Shown: piece after piece, positions 50,600-59,746 of the stretch
Layout of the letters: the number at the start of each line of letters is the position of its first letter
Position numbering within the stretch: the first letter of the stretch is position 1
Assembly (NCBI RefSeq): GCF_004135385.1
Contig: NZ_CP035493.1
Coordinates: 1,426,001 to 1,490,000, forward strand
DNA length: 64,000 nucleotides
Origin: Xylanimonas protaetiae
Lineage (GTDB): Bacteria; Actinomycetota; Actinomycetes; Actinomycetales; Cellulomonadaceae
Direction: 5' to 3'
Notes under the pieces: model-generated
Told to the model about the DNA's origin: nothing
Databases searched by the model: none
What the model saw: the letters and a program-made list of their open reading frames with translations, nothing else
Translations under genes and position numbers: made by a program

Positions 50600-51895
50600 A
50601 TGACCACCGCACCGCCGCGGCCGCCGCGCATGCCGCCGTCGTCGCCGACGAGCGCGGCCCGGGCGCGCCTGGTCACGCTGCTCGGGCCGGCGTTCGTCGC
50701 CGCGATCGCGTACGTGGACCCGGGCAACGTGGCGGCGAACCTCACGGCCGGCGCGCGGTACGGCTACCTGCTCGTGTGGGTGCTCGTCGTCGCGAACGTG
50801 ATGGCCGTGCTCGTCCAGTACCTGTCCGCGAAGCTCGGCGTCGTCACGGGGCGCTCGCTGCCCGAGGTGCTCGGTGCGTCGCTGCCGCGCCCGGCCCGCC
50901 TGGCCTACTGGGTGCAGGCCGAGGTGGTCGCCGCCGCGACCGACCTCGCCGAGGTCATCGGCGGGGCCATCGCCCTGAACCTGCTGTTCGGCGTCCCGCT
51001 GCTGGCGGGCGGCGTCATCACGGGCGTGGTCTCGCTGCTGGTCCTGTCGGTGCAGCAGCGCCGCGGCCAGCGCGTCTTCGAGGGCGTGATCGCCTCGTTC
51101 CTGCTGATCCTCACGGTGGGCTTCTGCGCGGGCCTGCTCTTCGCCGCGCCCGACGGCGGTGCCGTGCTCGGCGGGCTCGTGCCGCGCCTGGCGGGCACCG
51201 ACTCGCTGCTGCTCTCGGCGTCGATGCTGGGCGCGACGGTCATGCCGCACGCCATCTACCTGCACTCCGCGCTGGCCCGCGACCGGCGCCGGCACGACGC
51301 CGGGGTGCGCGCGCGGCAGGGCGTCCCGGAGACGGCCGCCTCGACGGACCGCCTGCTGGCCGCGACGCGGTGGGACGTCGTCTGCGCGCTCGTGCTCGCG
51401 GGCGGCGTCAACATCGCGATGCTGCTCGTCGCGGCCACCAACCTGCCGGGCCGGGCGGGCACGGACTCGATCGAGGGGGCGCACTCCGCCATCGCGTCGA
51501 CGCTGGGCGGGGGAGTGGCGCTGCTGTTCGCCGTCGGGCTGCTCGCGTCGGGGCTGGCGTCGTCGTCCGTGGGGGCGTACGCGGGCGCCGAGATCATGGC
51601 CGGGCTGCTGCACGTGCGCGTGCCGCTCGTCGGCCGCCGGATGGTCACGCTCGTCCCGGCCGTCGTGCTGCTGGCCACGGGCGTCTCGCCGACGTGGCTG
51701 CTGGTGCTGAGCCAGGTGGTGCTCAGCTTCGGCATCCCGTTCGCGGCGGTGCCGCTCGTCGTGCTCACGCGCCGCGCCTCGCTGCTGGGGCGGTACCGCA
51801 ACGGGACGCTCACGCAGGTGCTGGCCTGGACGGTCGCGGGCGTGATCGTGGTGCTCAACGTCGCGCTGCTGACCCTGACGGTCCTGGGGCGCTGA
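50600..51895 (+). CDS. mntH: Nramp-family divalent metal transporter
   Basis: A 431-residue transporter from ATG 50600 with GGGGGAGGG upstream. Eleven helices; metal-site motifs are DPGN in YVDPGNVAANL (helix 1) and MPH in ATVMPHAIYLHSAL (helix 6). It imports Mn2+ (possibly Fe2+) using protons. Complete, normal length. The operator-like palindrome upstream fits metal-dependent repression. Confidence 0.95.
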   Translation: MTTAPPRPPRMPPSSPTSAARARLVTLLGPAFVAAIAYVDPGNVAANLTAGARYGYLLVWVLVVANVMAVLVQYLSAKLGVVTGRSLPEVLGASLPRPARLAYWVQAEVVAAATDLAEVIGGAIALNLLFGVPLLAGGVITGVVSLLVLSVQQRRGQRVFEGVIASFLLILTVGFCAGLLFAAPDGGAVLGGLVPRLAGTDSLLLSASMLGATVMPHAIYLHSALARDRRRHDAGVRARQGVPETAASTDRLLAATRWDVVCALVLAGGVNIAMLLVAATNLPGRAGTDSIEGAHSAIASTLGGGVALLFAVGLLASGLASSSVGAYAGAEIMAGLLHVRVPLVGRRMVTLVPAVVLLATGVSPTWLLVLSQVVLSFGIPFAAVPLVVLTRRASLLGRYRNGTLTQVLAWTVAGVIVVLNVALLTLTVLGR

Positions 51896-51957
51896 GACGC
51901 CGCCTGATACCGCGTCTCCCCTTGCGTGAGACTCCGTCGCGGGTCCACGATGGGGGG

Positions 51958-53193
51958 ATGAGCGCAGCGCAGCCCGTCAAGCCCGGCGTCACGGCACCCA
52001 CGTACGACGTCTCCCAGCCCCTCGACCTCGACTACGTCGGGGCGTTCGCGGACATCACCCCCGAAGAGCGGGCCCACCAGCTCGCCGTGCGGGAGTTCGT
52101 CCAGGAGCACGTCCTGCCGGTCATCGACGGGTACTGGGAGCGCGCGGAGGTGCCGTTCGAGCTCGTCAAGGAGCTCGCCGCCCGGGACTTCCTGCGCGAC
52201 GGCGTCACGGTGCCGGGACGGCCCGAGGTCTCGTTCGTCGCCGAGGGCCTGGCCGCGATGGAGATGTCGCGGGGGGACGGCTCCATCGCCACGGTCTGCG
52301 GCGTGCAGGGCGGGCTCGCGCTGCGCTCGATCATGATGCACGGCTCGCCCGAGCAGATCGCCCGGTACGCCGAGCCGATGGCCAACGGCGACGTCCTCGG
52401 CGCCTTCGCGCTCACGGAGCCCACGCACGGCTCGGACTCCGTCTCGCTGGAGACGTCGGCCCGCCGCGAGACGCGCGACGGCGTCGAGGGCTACGTCATC
52501 AACGGTGAGAAGAAGTGGATCGGCTTCGGGTCGTGCGGCCACATCGCCGTCGTCTGGGCCCGGCTCGAGGACGACGGCCAGGTCCACGGGTTCATCGTCC
52601 CGCAGGACGCCCCCGGCTACACCGCCACGACGATCGAGGGCAAGGTCGCGCTGCGCGCCATCTGGCAGGCCCACATCGTGCTCGACGACGTGTTCGTGCC
52701 GCTCGACGCTGCGCTGCCCGGGGCGACGTCGTTCAAGGCGACGTCCGAGGTGCTCTTCGCGACGCGGCTGTCGGTCGCGTGGTCCGCCGTCGGGCACGCC
52801 GTCGCGTGCTACGAGGCCGCCGTCGAGTACGCGGGGCAGCGCATCCAGTTCGGCCGGCCGCTCGCCGCGAACCAGCTCGTGCAGGAGAGGCTGGCCCGCA
52901 TGCTCTCGACCATCTCGCAGCTCCAGCTGCTCGTCGTCCGGCTGACGCGCCTCGCCGAGGCGGGCGAGCTGACGGGAGCGCAGGCCTCGCTGGCGAAGTA
53001 CTCGTGCACGCGCGGGGCGCGCGAGGTCGCCGCGCTCGCCCGGGACATGCTGGGTGGGAACGGGATCCTGCTCGCGAACCGCGTGGCGCGCCACTTCGCC
53101 GACGTCGAGGCGCTGCACACCTACGAGGGCACCGAGTCGATGAACGCGCTCATCGTCGGGCGCGACATCACCGGGCTGTCGGCGTTCGCCTGA
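51958..53193 (+). CDS. Acyl-CoA dehydrogenase, glutaryl-CoA dehydrogenase-like
   Basis: A 411-residue flavoenzyme from ATG 51958. FAD-contact segments are present (FALTEPTHGSDSVSLETSA, GEKKWIGFGSCGHIAVVWAR), as is the C-terminal DMLGGNGILLANRVARHFAD with HTYEGTESMNALIVGR, where the Glu of YEGT is the catalytic base position in glutaryl-CoA dehydrogenase-type members. It would oxidise an acyl-CoA to the enoyl-CoA. Substrate not certain; no other catabolic genes adjoin. Confidence 0.93.
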   Translation: MSAAQPVKPGVTAPTYDVSQPLDLDYVGAFADITPEERAHQLAVREFVQEHVLPVIDGYWERAEVPFELVKELAARDFLRDGVTVPGRPEVSFVAEGLAAMEMSRGDGSIATVCGVQGGLALRSIMMHGSPEQIARYAEPMANGDVLGAFALTEPTHGSDSVSLETSARRETRDGVEGYVINGEKKWIGFGSCGHIAVVWARLEDDGQVHGFIVPQDAPGYTATTIEGKVALRAIWQAHIVLDDVFVPLDAALPGATSFKATSEVLFATRLSVAWSAVGHAVACYEAAVEYAGQRIQFGRPLAANQLVQERLARMLSTISQLQLLVVRLTRLAEAGELTGAQASLAKYSCTRGAREVAALARDMLGGNGILLANRVARHFADVEALHTYEGTESMNALIVGRDITGLSAFA

Positions 53194-53238
53194 CCGTCGG
53201 CGCTCGCTAGCCGTCGGGACGGCCGCGGGCGCCGACCC

Positions 53239-53406
53239 TCAGAAGTCCTCGGCCTGGGTCTCCAGGCGCCGCTGGACCTCCTTGGCCTCGTCGAGGTCGC
53301 TCGCTGCCTCGGCCTCGTCGACCGCGAGCGCGTAGGCCTCGTCCTCGGTGATCGGGTCGTCGGCCTCCCGCGCAGGGACCGGGACCGGGTTCGTGGGCTG
53401 GCTCAT
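53239..53406 (-). CDS. Small acidic hypothetical protein
   Basis: A 55-residue protein from ATG 53406 with a strong GAGGAGGAG ribosome site. It opens MSQPTNPVPVPAREADDPIT and ends with an acidic helix (EAYALAVDEAEAASDLDEAK, EVQRRLETQAEDF). No Cys or membrane segment. Family unknown; the strong ribosome site and clean coding bias favour a real gene. Confidence 0.6.
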   Translation of the reverse strand: MSQPTNPVPVPAREADDPITEDEAYALAVDEAEAASDLDEAKEVQRRLETQAEDF

Positions 53407-53493
53407 GACTCCTCCTCGAGTGGGCGCCTGGCTCTCCTGAGTCTGCGCCCGGCACCGGGGTCTGTCCACGCGCGGCCGCCCGTGCGCGACCGC

Positions 53494-54633
53494 TCAGTGC
53501 GCGTGGCGGCAGCCCGTGCCGTCGGCCCACCCCTGGCGGGCGGCCCGGACGGGCTCGCCGCGCGCGGCGGACTCGCGGACCACCAGGGTGAGGTACTGGT
53601 CCTGCGCGGCCTCGGCCACGTCGTAGGGGGCGGGGCCGCCGGCGAGCACGTGGGCTCCCATGCGCGCGAAGAGCGCGGCGATGGCGAGCTCCTCGTCGGC
53701 CAGGCGGGCCGGGCGGAACGGGTTGTGGTGGAGCCACGTCCCGTCGAGCGTGTAGCCGCGCAGGAACAGGCCCTCGTGGCTGCCGGCCCCGCCGGCGGCG
53801 ACCCGCTCCAGGCGGGACACGCGCGGCTGCCCGTCGTGGACCGCGCGGACGACGTCGTCGCGCAGCTCGCCGCGCGGGCCGCGGGCCAGCAGCGCGGGGG
53901 AGCGCACCCAGGAGCGGTACTGGACGTCGTCGAAGTCGTAGACGCCCAGCCGGTCGCCGTAGTCGAGCCAGGCCGTCGTGCGGACCGTGCCGACGACGTC
54001 GGACGAGGCCGGGTCCTCGTAGCGCGACGGGCTCGGCAGCACGGTGCGCTCGTCGCGGCGGGCCGTGACGAGCGGCTCCTCGAACGTGACCCCGAGCGCC
54101 CGCTTGAGCACGGACAGGCCGTGGTAGTCGTGCGCGACCGACACGTGGGCGTCGGTGACGGGGCCGAGGGTGCCCGCGCCGAGCACGCCCAGCTGGGCCG
54201 CGACGAGCGGCTCGAGGTGGTACTGCTCCGCGACCTGGACGCAGGCGCCCGCCCGGACCCGCGCGTGCAGCGCCAGGAGCTCGTCGACCGACCCGGCGGC
54301 CGGGGTCTCCGTGAGGACGGGGACGCCGGCGTCGGCGAGGTCGCCGATGACGGGCTGCGCGGCGCCCGCGTGCAGCGTGAGGACCACGAAGTCGGGGGCG
54401 CCGTCGCGCAGCAGCGCGTCGAGCGTCGGGAACGCGGGGAAGCCGTGGGCGCCGAGCAGCTCGCGGTCGCCCGCGTTGCGGGCGGCGACGCCCGCGACCT
54501 CGAACCACGCGGGCAGCGCGTCGAGCACGCGCAGCATGGTGCGGGCCCGGAACCCGGACCCCACGAGGCCGACCCGGACGGGCCGGGGGAGGGCGGGGTC
54601 GCGGGGCGCCGGCGTCAGGAAGAGTCCGCTCAC
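53494..54633 (-). CDS. Gfo/Idh/MocA-family oxidoreductase
   Basis: A 379-residue protein. The NAD(P)-binding fold begins VRVGLVGSGFRARTMLRVLD, followed by DFVVLTLHAG and a VLTETPAAGS block in place of the usual EKP; the EKP lysine is replaced by Thr. The second domain contains VAEQYHLEPLVAAQLG and a long C-terminal sheet region. The family oxidises sugars or related alcohols. The substitution at the catalytic Lys position hints at altered or lost chemistry. Confidence 0.85.
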   Translation of the reverse strand: MSGLFLTPAPRDPALPRPVRVGLVGSGFRARTMLRVLDALPAWFEVAGVAARNAGDRELLGAHGFPAFPTLDALLRDGAPDFVVLTLHAGAAQPVIGDLADAGVPVLTETPAAGSVDELLALHARVRAGACVQVAEQYHLEPLVAAQLGVLGAGTLGPVTDAHVSVAHDYHGLSVLKRALGVTFEEPLVTARRDERTVLPSPSRYEDPASSDVVGTVRTTAWLDYGDRLGVYDFDDVQYRSWVRSPALLARGPRGELRDDVVRAVHDGQPRVSRLERVAAGGAGSHEGLFLRGYTLDGTWLHHNPFRPARLADEELAIAALFARMGAHVLAGGPAPYDVAEAAQDQYLTLVVRESAARGEPVRAARQGWADGTGCRHAH

Positions 54634-54658
54634 GGACCCGACGGTAACCCGGGCGGGG

Positions 54659-55357
54659 TCAGATCGCGGCCGCCGCCGGGCTGTCGGCCGAGATCGCCGG
54701 GGCGGCCGACTCGCGGCGGTTGATGCGCCACCAGACCACGAACCCGACGATCGTGAAGACGCCGTAGAACACGTACATGAGGCCGGTCGCGTAGTACCCG
54801 CCGCGGAACAGCAGCGGGACGCCGACGGCGTCGACCGCCACCCAGATCAGCCAGAACTCGACCCAGCCGCGCGCCATGCCGTACGTGGCGAGCACGGAGC
54901 CCATGAAGATCCACGCGTCGGGCACGGGAGCCCACGAGTCGAGCTGCTGGAACACCCACGCGAACGCCGCCGTGCCGGTCGCCATCGCCGCCACGAGCCC
55001 GAGGCGCTGCGGCCACGACGCCCAGCGCGGGTGCACGGCCACGGCGTCCGCGCCGCCCGTCCGGCGGGTCTGGTTCCAGCGGTACCAGCCGTAGACGGAG
55101 ACGAGGACGAACATGATCTGCCGGCCCGCCTGGCCGAGCATGTCCGGGTGCTCGCCGGCCATGCCGAACCACGAGCCCAGGAACACCGTGAACAGCAGGA
55201 CGTTGCCGACGATGCCCACCGGCCAGCTCCACACCTTGCGGCGCATCCCGCCCAGCGCGGACACCAGGCCGAACACGTTGCCGACGATCTCTCGCCAGAG
55301 CATGTGGTCGTTCCCGATCGTCAGCTTGGCGTTCAGGAACTGCTCGAAGATGTCCAT
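54659..55357 (-). CDS. ribM: PnuC-family transporter under an FMN riboswitch, RibM-like
   Basis: A 232-residue seven-helix protein with the PnuC fold. Vitamin-contact features are SWPVGIVGNVLLFTVFLGSW, LVSVYGWYRWNQ and VEFWLIWVAVDAVGVPLLF. PnuC itself carries nicotinamide riboside, but actinobacterial homologues preceded by an FMN riboswitch (RibM/PnuX) carry riboflavin, and an FMN riboswitch lies 124 bases upstream here. So riboflavin uptake, repressed when FMN is plentiful, is the best call. ATG 55357 follows GAGAGAGG. Confidence 0.88.
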   Translation of the reverse strand: MDIFEQFLNAKLTIGNDHMLWREIVGNVFGLVSALGGMRRKVWSWPVGIVGNVLLFTVFLGSWFGMAGEHPDMLGQAGRQIMFVLVSVYGWYRWNQTRRTGGADAVAVHPRWASWPQRLGLVAAMATGTAAFAWVFQQLDSWAPVPDAWIFMGSVLATYGMARGWVEFWLIWVAVDAVGVPLLFRGGYYATGLMYVFYGVFTIVGFVVWWRINRRESAAPAISADSPAAAAI

Positions 55358-55460
55358 CCCCGCGGCCTCTCTCGTCGGTGCGTCGATGCACCGGACGTGA
55401 GGGGAGCGGTCGACGGCGCGCGGCCGCGTGCTGCGGCCACGTCGGCGTCACGACCCGGCC

Positions 55461-55478
55461 GTCGCTCTCCTGAGCGAC
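55461..55478 (-). terminator. Short hairpin after the FMN riboswitch
   Basis: GTCGCTC and GAGCGAC pair around a four-base loop directly downstream of the aptamer. On the transcript the loop holds AGGA. It could form part of the expression platform, but it lacks a following U tract. Confidence 0.4.
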
Positions 55479-55480
55479 GC

Positions 55481-55617
55481 CGTGCTGCCTCCCATCCGGA
55501 CTTTGACCGTCGGCCCTGGAGTTCCACCAGGTCAACCGGGCCTTCCCCGTAGTCGGGTGCGGGCGCGGGTCGCGGGCTGTCACCGCCGGTTCGGGATTTC
55601 ACCGACCCCGGAGCACG
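55481..55617 (-). promoter_or_regulatory. FMN riboswitch (RFN element)
   Basis: On the minus strand the RFN conserved blocks appear in order: closing stem CGTGCT (55617-55612) with AGCACG (55486-55481), then GGTGAAATCCCGAACCGGCG, GACAGCCCGCGA, GGAACTCCAGGGCCGAC and GGTCAAAGTCCGGATGGGAG. All match the consensus for FMN binding. The element lies in the leader of the PnuC/RibM-like gene and should turn it off when FMN is abundant. Confidence 0.95.
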
Positions 55618-55675
55618 TCGTGCGTGTTCGTTTGCAGTGCCAAACCGTAGTGCACCGCGGCGCATTCCCGGCGGC

Positions 55676-56434
55676 TCAGGTCAGCGCGTCCCGCACCGCG
55701 GCGGCGACGACGTCGGGCGTCGTCCCGGCGTCCACCTGCACGACGACGACGCGGGCGCCGTCGGTCGTCGAGACCGTCGTGGCGGCGCCCGGGCCGGCGG
55801 ACGCCTCGCGGCGCCGGCGCAGGTCGGCCGTCGCGCCGCGGCGCAGCTCGGCGAGCGCCTCCTCCAGCTCGGGGCGCAGGTCCCGGTCGGGGGAGCGCAG
55901 CCACCGCCGCAGGATCGCGTTGTGGACGGCGACGACGCCGGCCGAGAACGCGATCGACTGCACCGTCGAGGACCGGTCGGCGGGCAGGGTGTCGCGCAGG
56001 TAGCGCGTGAAGAGCCGCTCGTAGCGGTGCGTGGTGACGAGCTCGCGGTCCCGCAGGGTCGGCACCTGCTGGAGGAGCCGGTAGCGGGCGAGCGACGTCT
56101 CGCGCTGGCCCAGGTGGTGGTCGAACACGAGCCGCGCGGCCCGGCACACCTCGAGGTACGGGTCGGTGGCCGGGTCCCAGGCGTGGTCGTCGTCCACGAG
56201 CGCCTCGGGGCGCGTGGCGGCCAGCAGCACCGTCACCTCCTCGAGCAGCAGCTCGTGGTCGGCGAAGACGACGTCCTCCTTGGAGCGGTACCGGCGGAAG
56301 AACGTGGCCCGGCTGACCTGGGCGGCGTCGGCGATCTCCTCGACGGTGGTCTGCTCGTACCCCTGCCGGGAGAACAGCGCGATGGCGGCGTCGACGGCCT
56401 GGGCGTGGGTGTGCGACGTCCGGACGGCGGTCAT
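55676..56434 (-). CDS. TetR-family transcriptional regulator
   Basis: A 252-residue regulator. The helix-turn-helix is in the first 55 residues: ALFSRQGYEQTTVEEIADAA followed by VSRATFFRRYRSKEDVVF. The C-terminal ligand domain is helical, ending in a low-complexity tail. It is divergent from the DsbA-like gene 70 bases away and may control it. Ligand unknown. Confidence 0.9.
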   Translation of the reverse strand: MTAVRTSHTHAQAVDAAIALFSRQGYEQTTVEEIADAAQVSRATFFRRYRSKEDVVFADHELLLEEVTVLLAATRPEALVDDDHAWDPATDPYLEVCRAARLVFDHHLGQRETSLARYRLLQQVPTLRDRELVTTHRYERLFTRYLRDTLPADRSSTVQSIAFSAGVVAVHNAILRRWLRSPDRDLRPELEEALAELRRGATADLRRRREASAGPGAATTVSTTDGARVVVVQVDAGTTPDVVAAAVRDALT

Positions 56435-56504
56435 GAGGGGAGGCTATCGCCCGCCCCCGCCCCAAGGTGCCCACGGCAACCGCGGGTCGGGCTACTGTCG
56501 CCAC

Positions 56505-57137
56505 GTGACCACCGACACCGCCGTTTCCGCGTCCCGCTCGCCCGAGGTCGACGTCTACGTCGACCCCCTGTGCCCCTTCGCCTGGGTCACGTCCCGCTGG
56601 GCGCTCGAGGTGGCCGCGCAGCGCCCCGTGAACCTGACGTTCAAGCTCATGAGCCTCTACTGGCTCAACGAGGGCCGCGACCTCGACGCGGGCTACCGCG
56701 CCATGCTCGACGCGGGCCGCGGCATCGGCCGCGTCGCCGCCGCCGTCCAGACGGACCACGGCCCGGACGCGTTCTCCGCGTTCTACACCGCGGCCGGCAC
56801 GCGCATCCACCCGGGCAAGCGCAAGGACTACGACGCCGTCGCGCTCGAGGCGCTCGCCGAGGCCGGGCTGCCCGCGGCGCTCGCGGACACCGCCGGCACG
56901 GACGCCTACGACGCCGCCCTGCGCGCCTCGCACGAGGCCGGGATGAAGCCCGTCGGCCAGGACGTCGGCACCCCCACGATCCACGTCGACGGCGTCGCGT
57001 TCTTCGGCCCGGTCCTCACGGTCGTCCCGCGTGGCGACGACGCCGTGCGGATCTTCGACGGCGCGGTCGCGCTGGCGAGCTTCCCGCACTTCTTCGAGCT
57101 GAAGCGTTCGCGGACGGGCAGCCCCCAGTTCACGTGA
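56505..57137 (+). CDS. DsbA-family protein, Rv2466c-like mycothiol-dependent type
   Basis: A 210-residue thioredoxin-fold protein from GTG 56505. The active-site loop DPLCPFAWVTSRW follows the first strand; it matches the DxxCPWxWxTSRW block of the mycobacterial mycothiol-dependent nitroreductase Rv2466c, but here there is only one Cys (C-P-F-A). The inserted helical domain and the cis-Pro strand DVGTPTIHVDG are typical of DsbA relatives. It probably reduces or isomerises small substrates with mycothiol. Confidence 0.82.
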   Translation: MTTDTAVSASRSPEVDVYVDPLCPFAWVTSRWALEVAAQRPVNLTFKLMSLYWLNEGRDLDAGYRAMLDAGRGIGRVAAAVQTDHGPDAFSAFYTAAGTRIHPGKRKDYDAVALEALAEAGLPAALADTAGTDAYDAALRASHEAGMKPVGQDVGTPTIHVDGVAFFGPVLTVVPRGDDAVRIFDGAVALASFPHFFELKRSRTGSPQFT

Positions 57138-57362
57138 TGTTTACAGGCACGGGTCGTGACAGCCGTCGCGACCCGTGCCTACCGTGGTCGGGTCCGGGGT
57201 AGCGACACCGCCCCGGGCCGCGGTTGATCCGTCCCGACGCCGACGACGTCGCCGTTCCCGGCGCGCCTCGGCGTCGCGGTGTCACTGCCACGCTCCGCGT
57301 CGCGGTGCCACCGCCGCAGCCGAGCCGCCGGTTCGTGCCCGCCCTCCCGTCAGGAGGACAGC

Positions 57363-59015
57363 ATGACCGTGCTCGACTCTCTCGTCATGTCCCCGCAGGC
57401 CCAGGCCGGGTCCGCCCCGGCCTGGGCCGAGCCCGAGGCCCGCCGCCGGCAGGACGCCTCGGCCGGCTCGCCGTCGCTCATGCTGCTGGTGCTGCTCGCG
57501 ACGCTCGGCATCGTCGCGTACGCCGGCTTCCTGCTGAACCCCGCCAACCGGGGCGACCTGCTGCCGTGGCTGCTGGTCGTGCTCGCCGAGACCGTGCTCG
57601 TCGCCCAGGCGCTGGCGTCCATGTGGACGGTGCTGTCGAGCGGGCACGACCCGCGCGACTTCCGCTTCCACGACGCCACCTCCCGGCTCTTCGACGTCCC
57701 GGCGATCCTCGCGGACCGTGCCGAGGACGAGCCGGCCCGCTGGACGATGCACCTGCGCGACGCGCCGGTCGCCGTCGACATCCTCGTCACCACGTGCGGC
57801 GAGGAGCTCACCACGATCGAGGCGACCGTCGCGGCCGCCGTCGCCGTCCGCGGCGAGCACCGCACCTGGGTGCTCGACGACGGGCAGGACGACGCGGTGC
57901 AGGCGCTCGCCGAGCGGCTCGGGGCCCGCTACGTGCGGCGCCTGAGCGGCGGCGGGCAGAAGGCCGGCAACGTCAACCACGCGCTGACCGTGGCCAAGGG
58001 CGACTTCTACGTCATCCTCGACGCCGACTTCGTGCCCCGGCCCGAGCTGCTCACCGAGACCATCCCGTTCTTCGCCGACCCGCAGGTCGCGTTCGTCCAG
58101 ACGCCGCAGACCTACGGCAACATGCGCTCCGTCATCTCGCGCGGGGCCGGGTACATGCAGGAGCTCTTCTACCGGTTCGTGCAGCCGGGCCGGAACCGGT
58201 TCAACGCCGCGTTCTGCGTGGGCACCAACGTGGTGTTCCGCCGCGCGGCGATCGACGACGTCGGCGGCATGTACACCGACTCCAAGTCGGAGGACGTGTG
58301 GACGTCGATCCACCTGCACGAGCGGGGCTGGAGGTCGGTCTACATCCCGACCACGCTCGCCGTCGGGGACACGCCCGAGACCATCGAGGCGTACTGCAAG
58401 CAGCAGCTGCGCTGGGCGACCGGCGGGTTCGAGATCCTGCTCCACCACAACCCGCTCGCCCGGGGCCGGCGCCTCACGGTCGACCAGCGGCTCCAGTACC
58501 TGGTCACCGCGACGCACTACCTGTCGGGCATCGTCCCGGCGATCCTGCTGCTGGTGCCGCCGCTGTACATCTTCCTCGACCTGACGCCCATGGCGACCAC
58601 CCTGGGGCCCGGCAGGTGGGCCGCGAGCTACCTGGGCTTCTACGTCCTGCAGGTCGCGATCGCGACGTTCACGCTCGGCTCGTTCCGCTGGGAGGTGCTG
58701 CTGCTCGCCTCGGTGTCGTTCCCGATCTACCTCAAGGCGTTCTGCAACGCCCTGACCCGCAGGCAGCAGGCCTGGCACGTCACCGGTCGCAAGGGCGGGC
58801 ACCGCTCGCCGTTCGAGTTCGTCGTCCCGCAGACGGTCACGTTCGTCTTCCTGCTGCTCACCACCGCGGTGGGCGTGCTGCGCCAGGCGGGCGAGCCGAC
58901 TCTCACCGCGGCGCTCGTGTGGAACGTCGTCAACACGGCGATCCTCGGCGGGTTCCTGGTCACCGCCGCCCGCGAGGACGTCGCCGGTCGGCGCGCCGCC
59001 CGGAGGGCGTCGTGA
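57363..59015 (+). CDS. Processive GT2 polysaccharide synthase
   Basis: A 550-residue membrane synthase from ATG 57363 with AGGAGGA upstream. Two N-terminal helices, a cytosolic GT2 domain and four or five C-terminal helices. Processive-synthase signatures: DDGQDD (first Asp), DADFVPRP (DxD), TDSKSEDVWTSI (the TED-like base) and QQLRWATGG (QxxRW). These are shared by cellulose, hyaluronan and curdlan synthases. Its operon partner is a beta-1,3-glucanase, so a (1,3)-beta-glucan (curdlan-like) product is the favoured inference. No PilZ domain is seen. Confidence 0.9.
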   Translation: MTVLDSLVMSPQAQAGSAPAWAEPEARRRQDASAGSPSLMLLVLLATLGIVAYAGFLLNPANRGDLLPWLLVVLAETVLVAQALASMWTVLSSGHDPRDFRFHDATSRLFDVPAILADRAEDEPARWTMHLRDAPVAVDILVTTCGEELTTIEATVAAAVAVRGEHRTWVLDDGQDDAVQALAERLGARYVRRLSGGGQKAGNVNHALTVAKGDFYVILDADFVPRPELLTETIPFFADPQVAFVQTPQTYGNMRSVISRGAGYMQELFYRFVQPGRNRFNAAFCVGTNVVFRRAAIDDVGGMYTDSKSEDVWTSIHLHERGWRSVYIPTTLAVGDTPETIEAYCKQQLRWATGGFEILLHHNPLARGRRLTVDQRLQYLVTATHYLSGIVPAILLLVPPLYIFLDLTPMATTLGPGRWAASYLGFYVLQVAIATFTLGSFRWEVLLLASVSFPIYLKAFCNALTRRQQAWHVTGRKGGHRSPFEFVVPQTVTFVFLLLTTAVGVLRQAGEPTLTAALVWNVVNTAILGGFLVTAAREDVAGRRAARRAS

Positions 59016-59746
59016 GCCGGGCGGCGTGGGCCCGCCTGGTGGGCGGGGTGCTCGCGGTCACCGTGGTCGTGGCGGGGCTCACCTGGGTGCTGGGCCGCCG
59101 CGACGGGCAGGTCACCAGCTTCCTGGCCACGGTGCGCTCGCAGAGCGTCGACGTCGGGGTGGACTACCCCGGCACGGTGACGCAGGCGCTCGTCGCGCCC
59201 GGCGGGCACGTCGAGGCCGGAGACCCCCTGCTCGCCGTCGCCAGCCTGCGCCTCGCGCACGACATCGCCGAGGGGCTGCTGCCCGCCAGCACCGACGCCT
59301 ACCAGGTGGCTGAGGACGGCACGACGACGGTCCTCGCGCCCGCCGCCGGCACGGTCACCGACGTGCTGGTCACCCGCGGGCAGTACATCCCGGGCGGGGA
59401 GGTGCTCGCGACGATCGACGTGTCCGCCACCACGTACGTCGAGGCGCGGTTCCTGCTCGACCCGACGGACCTCACCCGCCTGGCGGTGGGCGCGCCCGTG
59501 ACGATCGCGCTGCCCGACCGCCACCGGCTCCAGGGGACCGTGAGCGGGCTGGCCGTCGACAACGCCGACGCCAAGGCGGTCGTCACCGCCGAGGTCGCCG
59601 CCGAGGCCCTGGCCGACGGCAGGGGCGGGGTGCTCACGCAGCCCGGCACCCCGGTCGTCGCGAGCGTGCGGCTCGCGCCGCAGGGGCCGCTCTCGTCCCT
59701 GTTCGAGGCCCTCGACGGGTTCCGGCAGAAGGTGGCGGGCCTGTGA
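59012..59746 (+). CDS. Membrane-fusion/biotinyl-lipoyl-like protein of synthase operon
   Basis: A 244-residue protein from GTG 59012, overlapping the synthase stop (GTGA). One N-terminal helix (VGGVLAVTVVVAGLTWVLG) anchors a periplasmic-side domain with two lipoyl-like half motifs (TVTQALVAPGGHVEAGDPLL and TVTDVLVTRGQYIPGGEVLA) and a beta-barrel (LDPTDLTRLAVGAPVTIALP), the HlyD layout without its long coiled coil. It may help the polymer leave the synthase. Its GTGA overlap with the next gene makes a coupled trio. Confidence 0.82.
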   Translation: MSRAAWARLVGGVLAVTVVVAGLTWVLGRRDGQVTSFLATVRSQSVDVGVDYPGTVTQALVAPGGHVEAGDPLLAVASLRLAHDIAEGLLPASTDAYQVAEDGTTTVLAPAAGTVTDVLVTRGQYIPGGEVLATIDVSATTYVEARFLLDPTDLTRLAVGAPVTIALPDRHRLQGTVSGLAVDNADAKAVVTAEVAAEALADGRGGVLTQPGTPVVASVRLAPQGPLSSLFEALDGFRQKVAGL

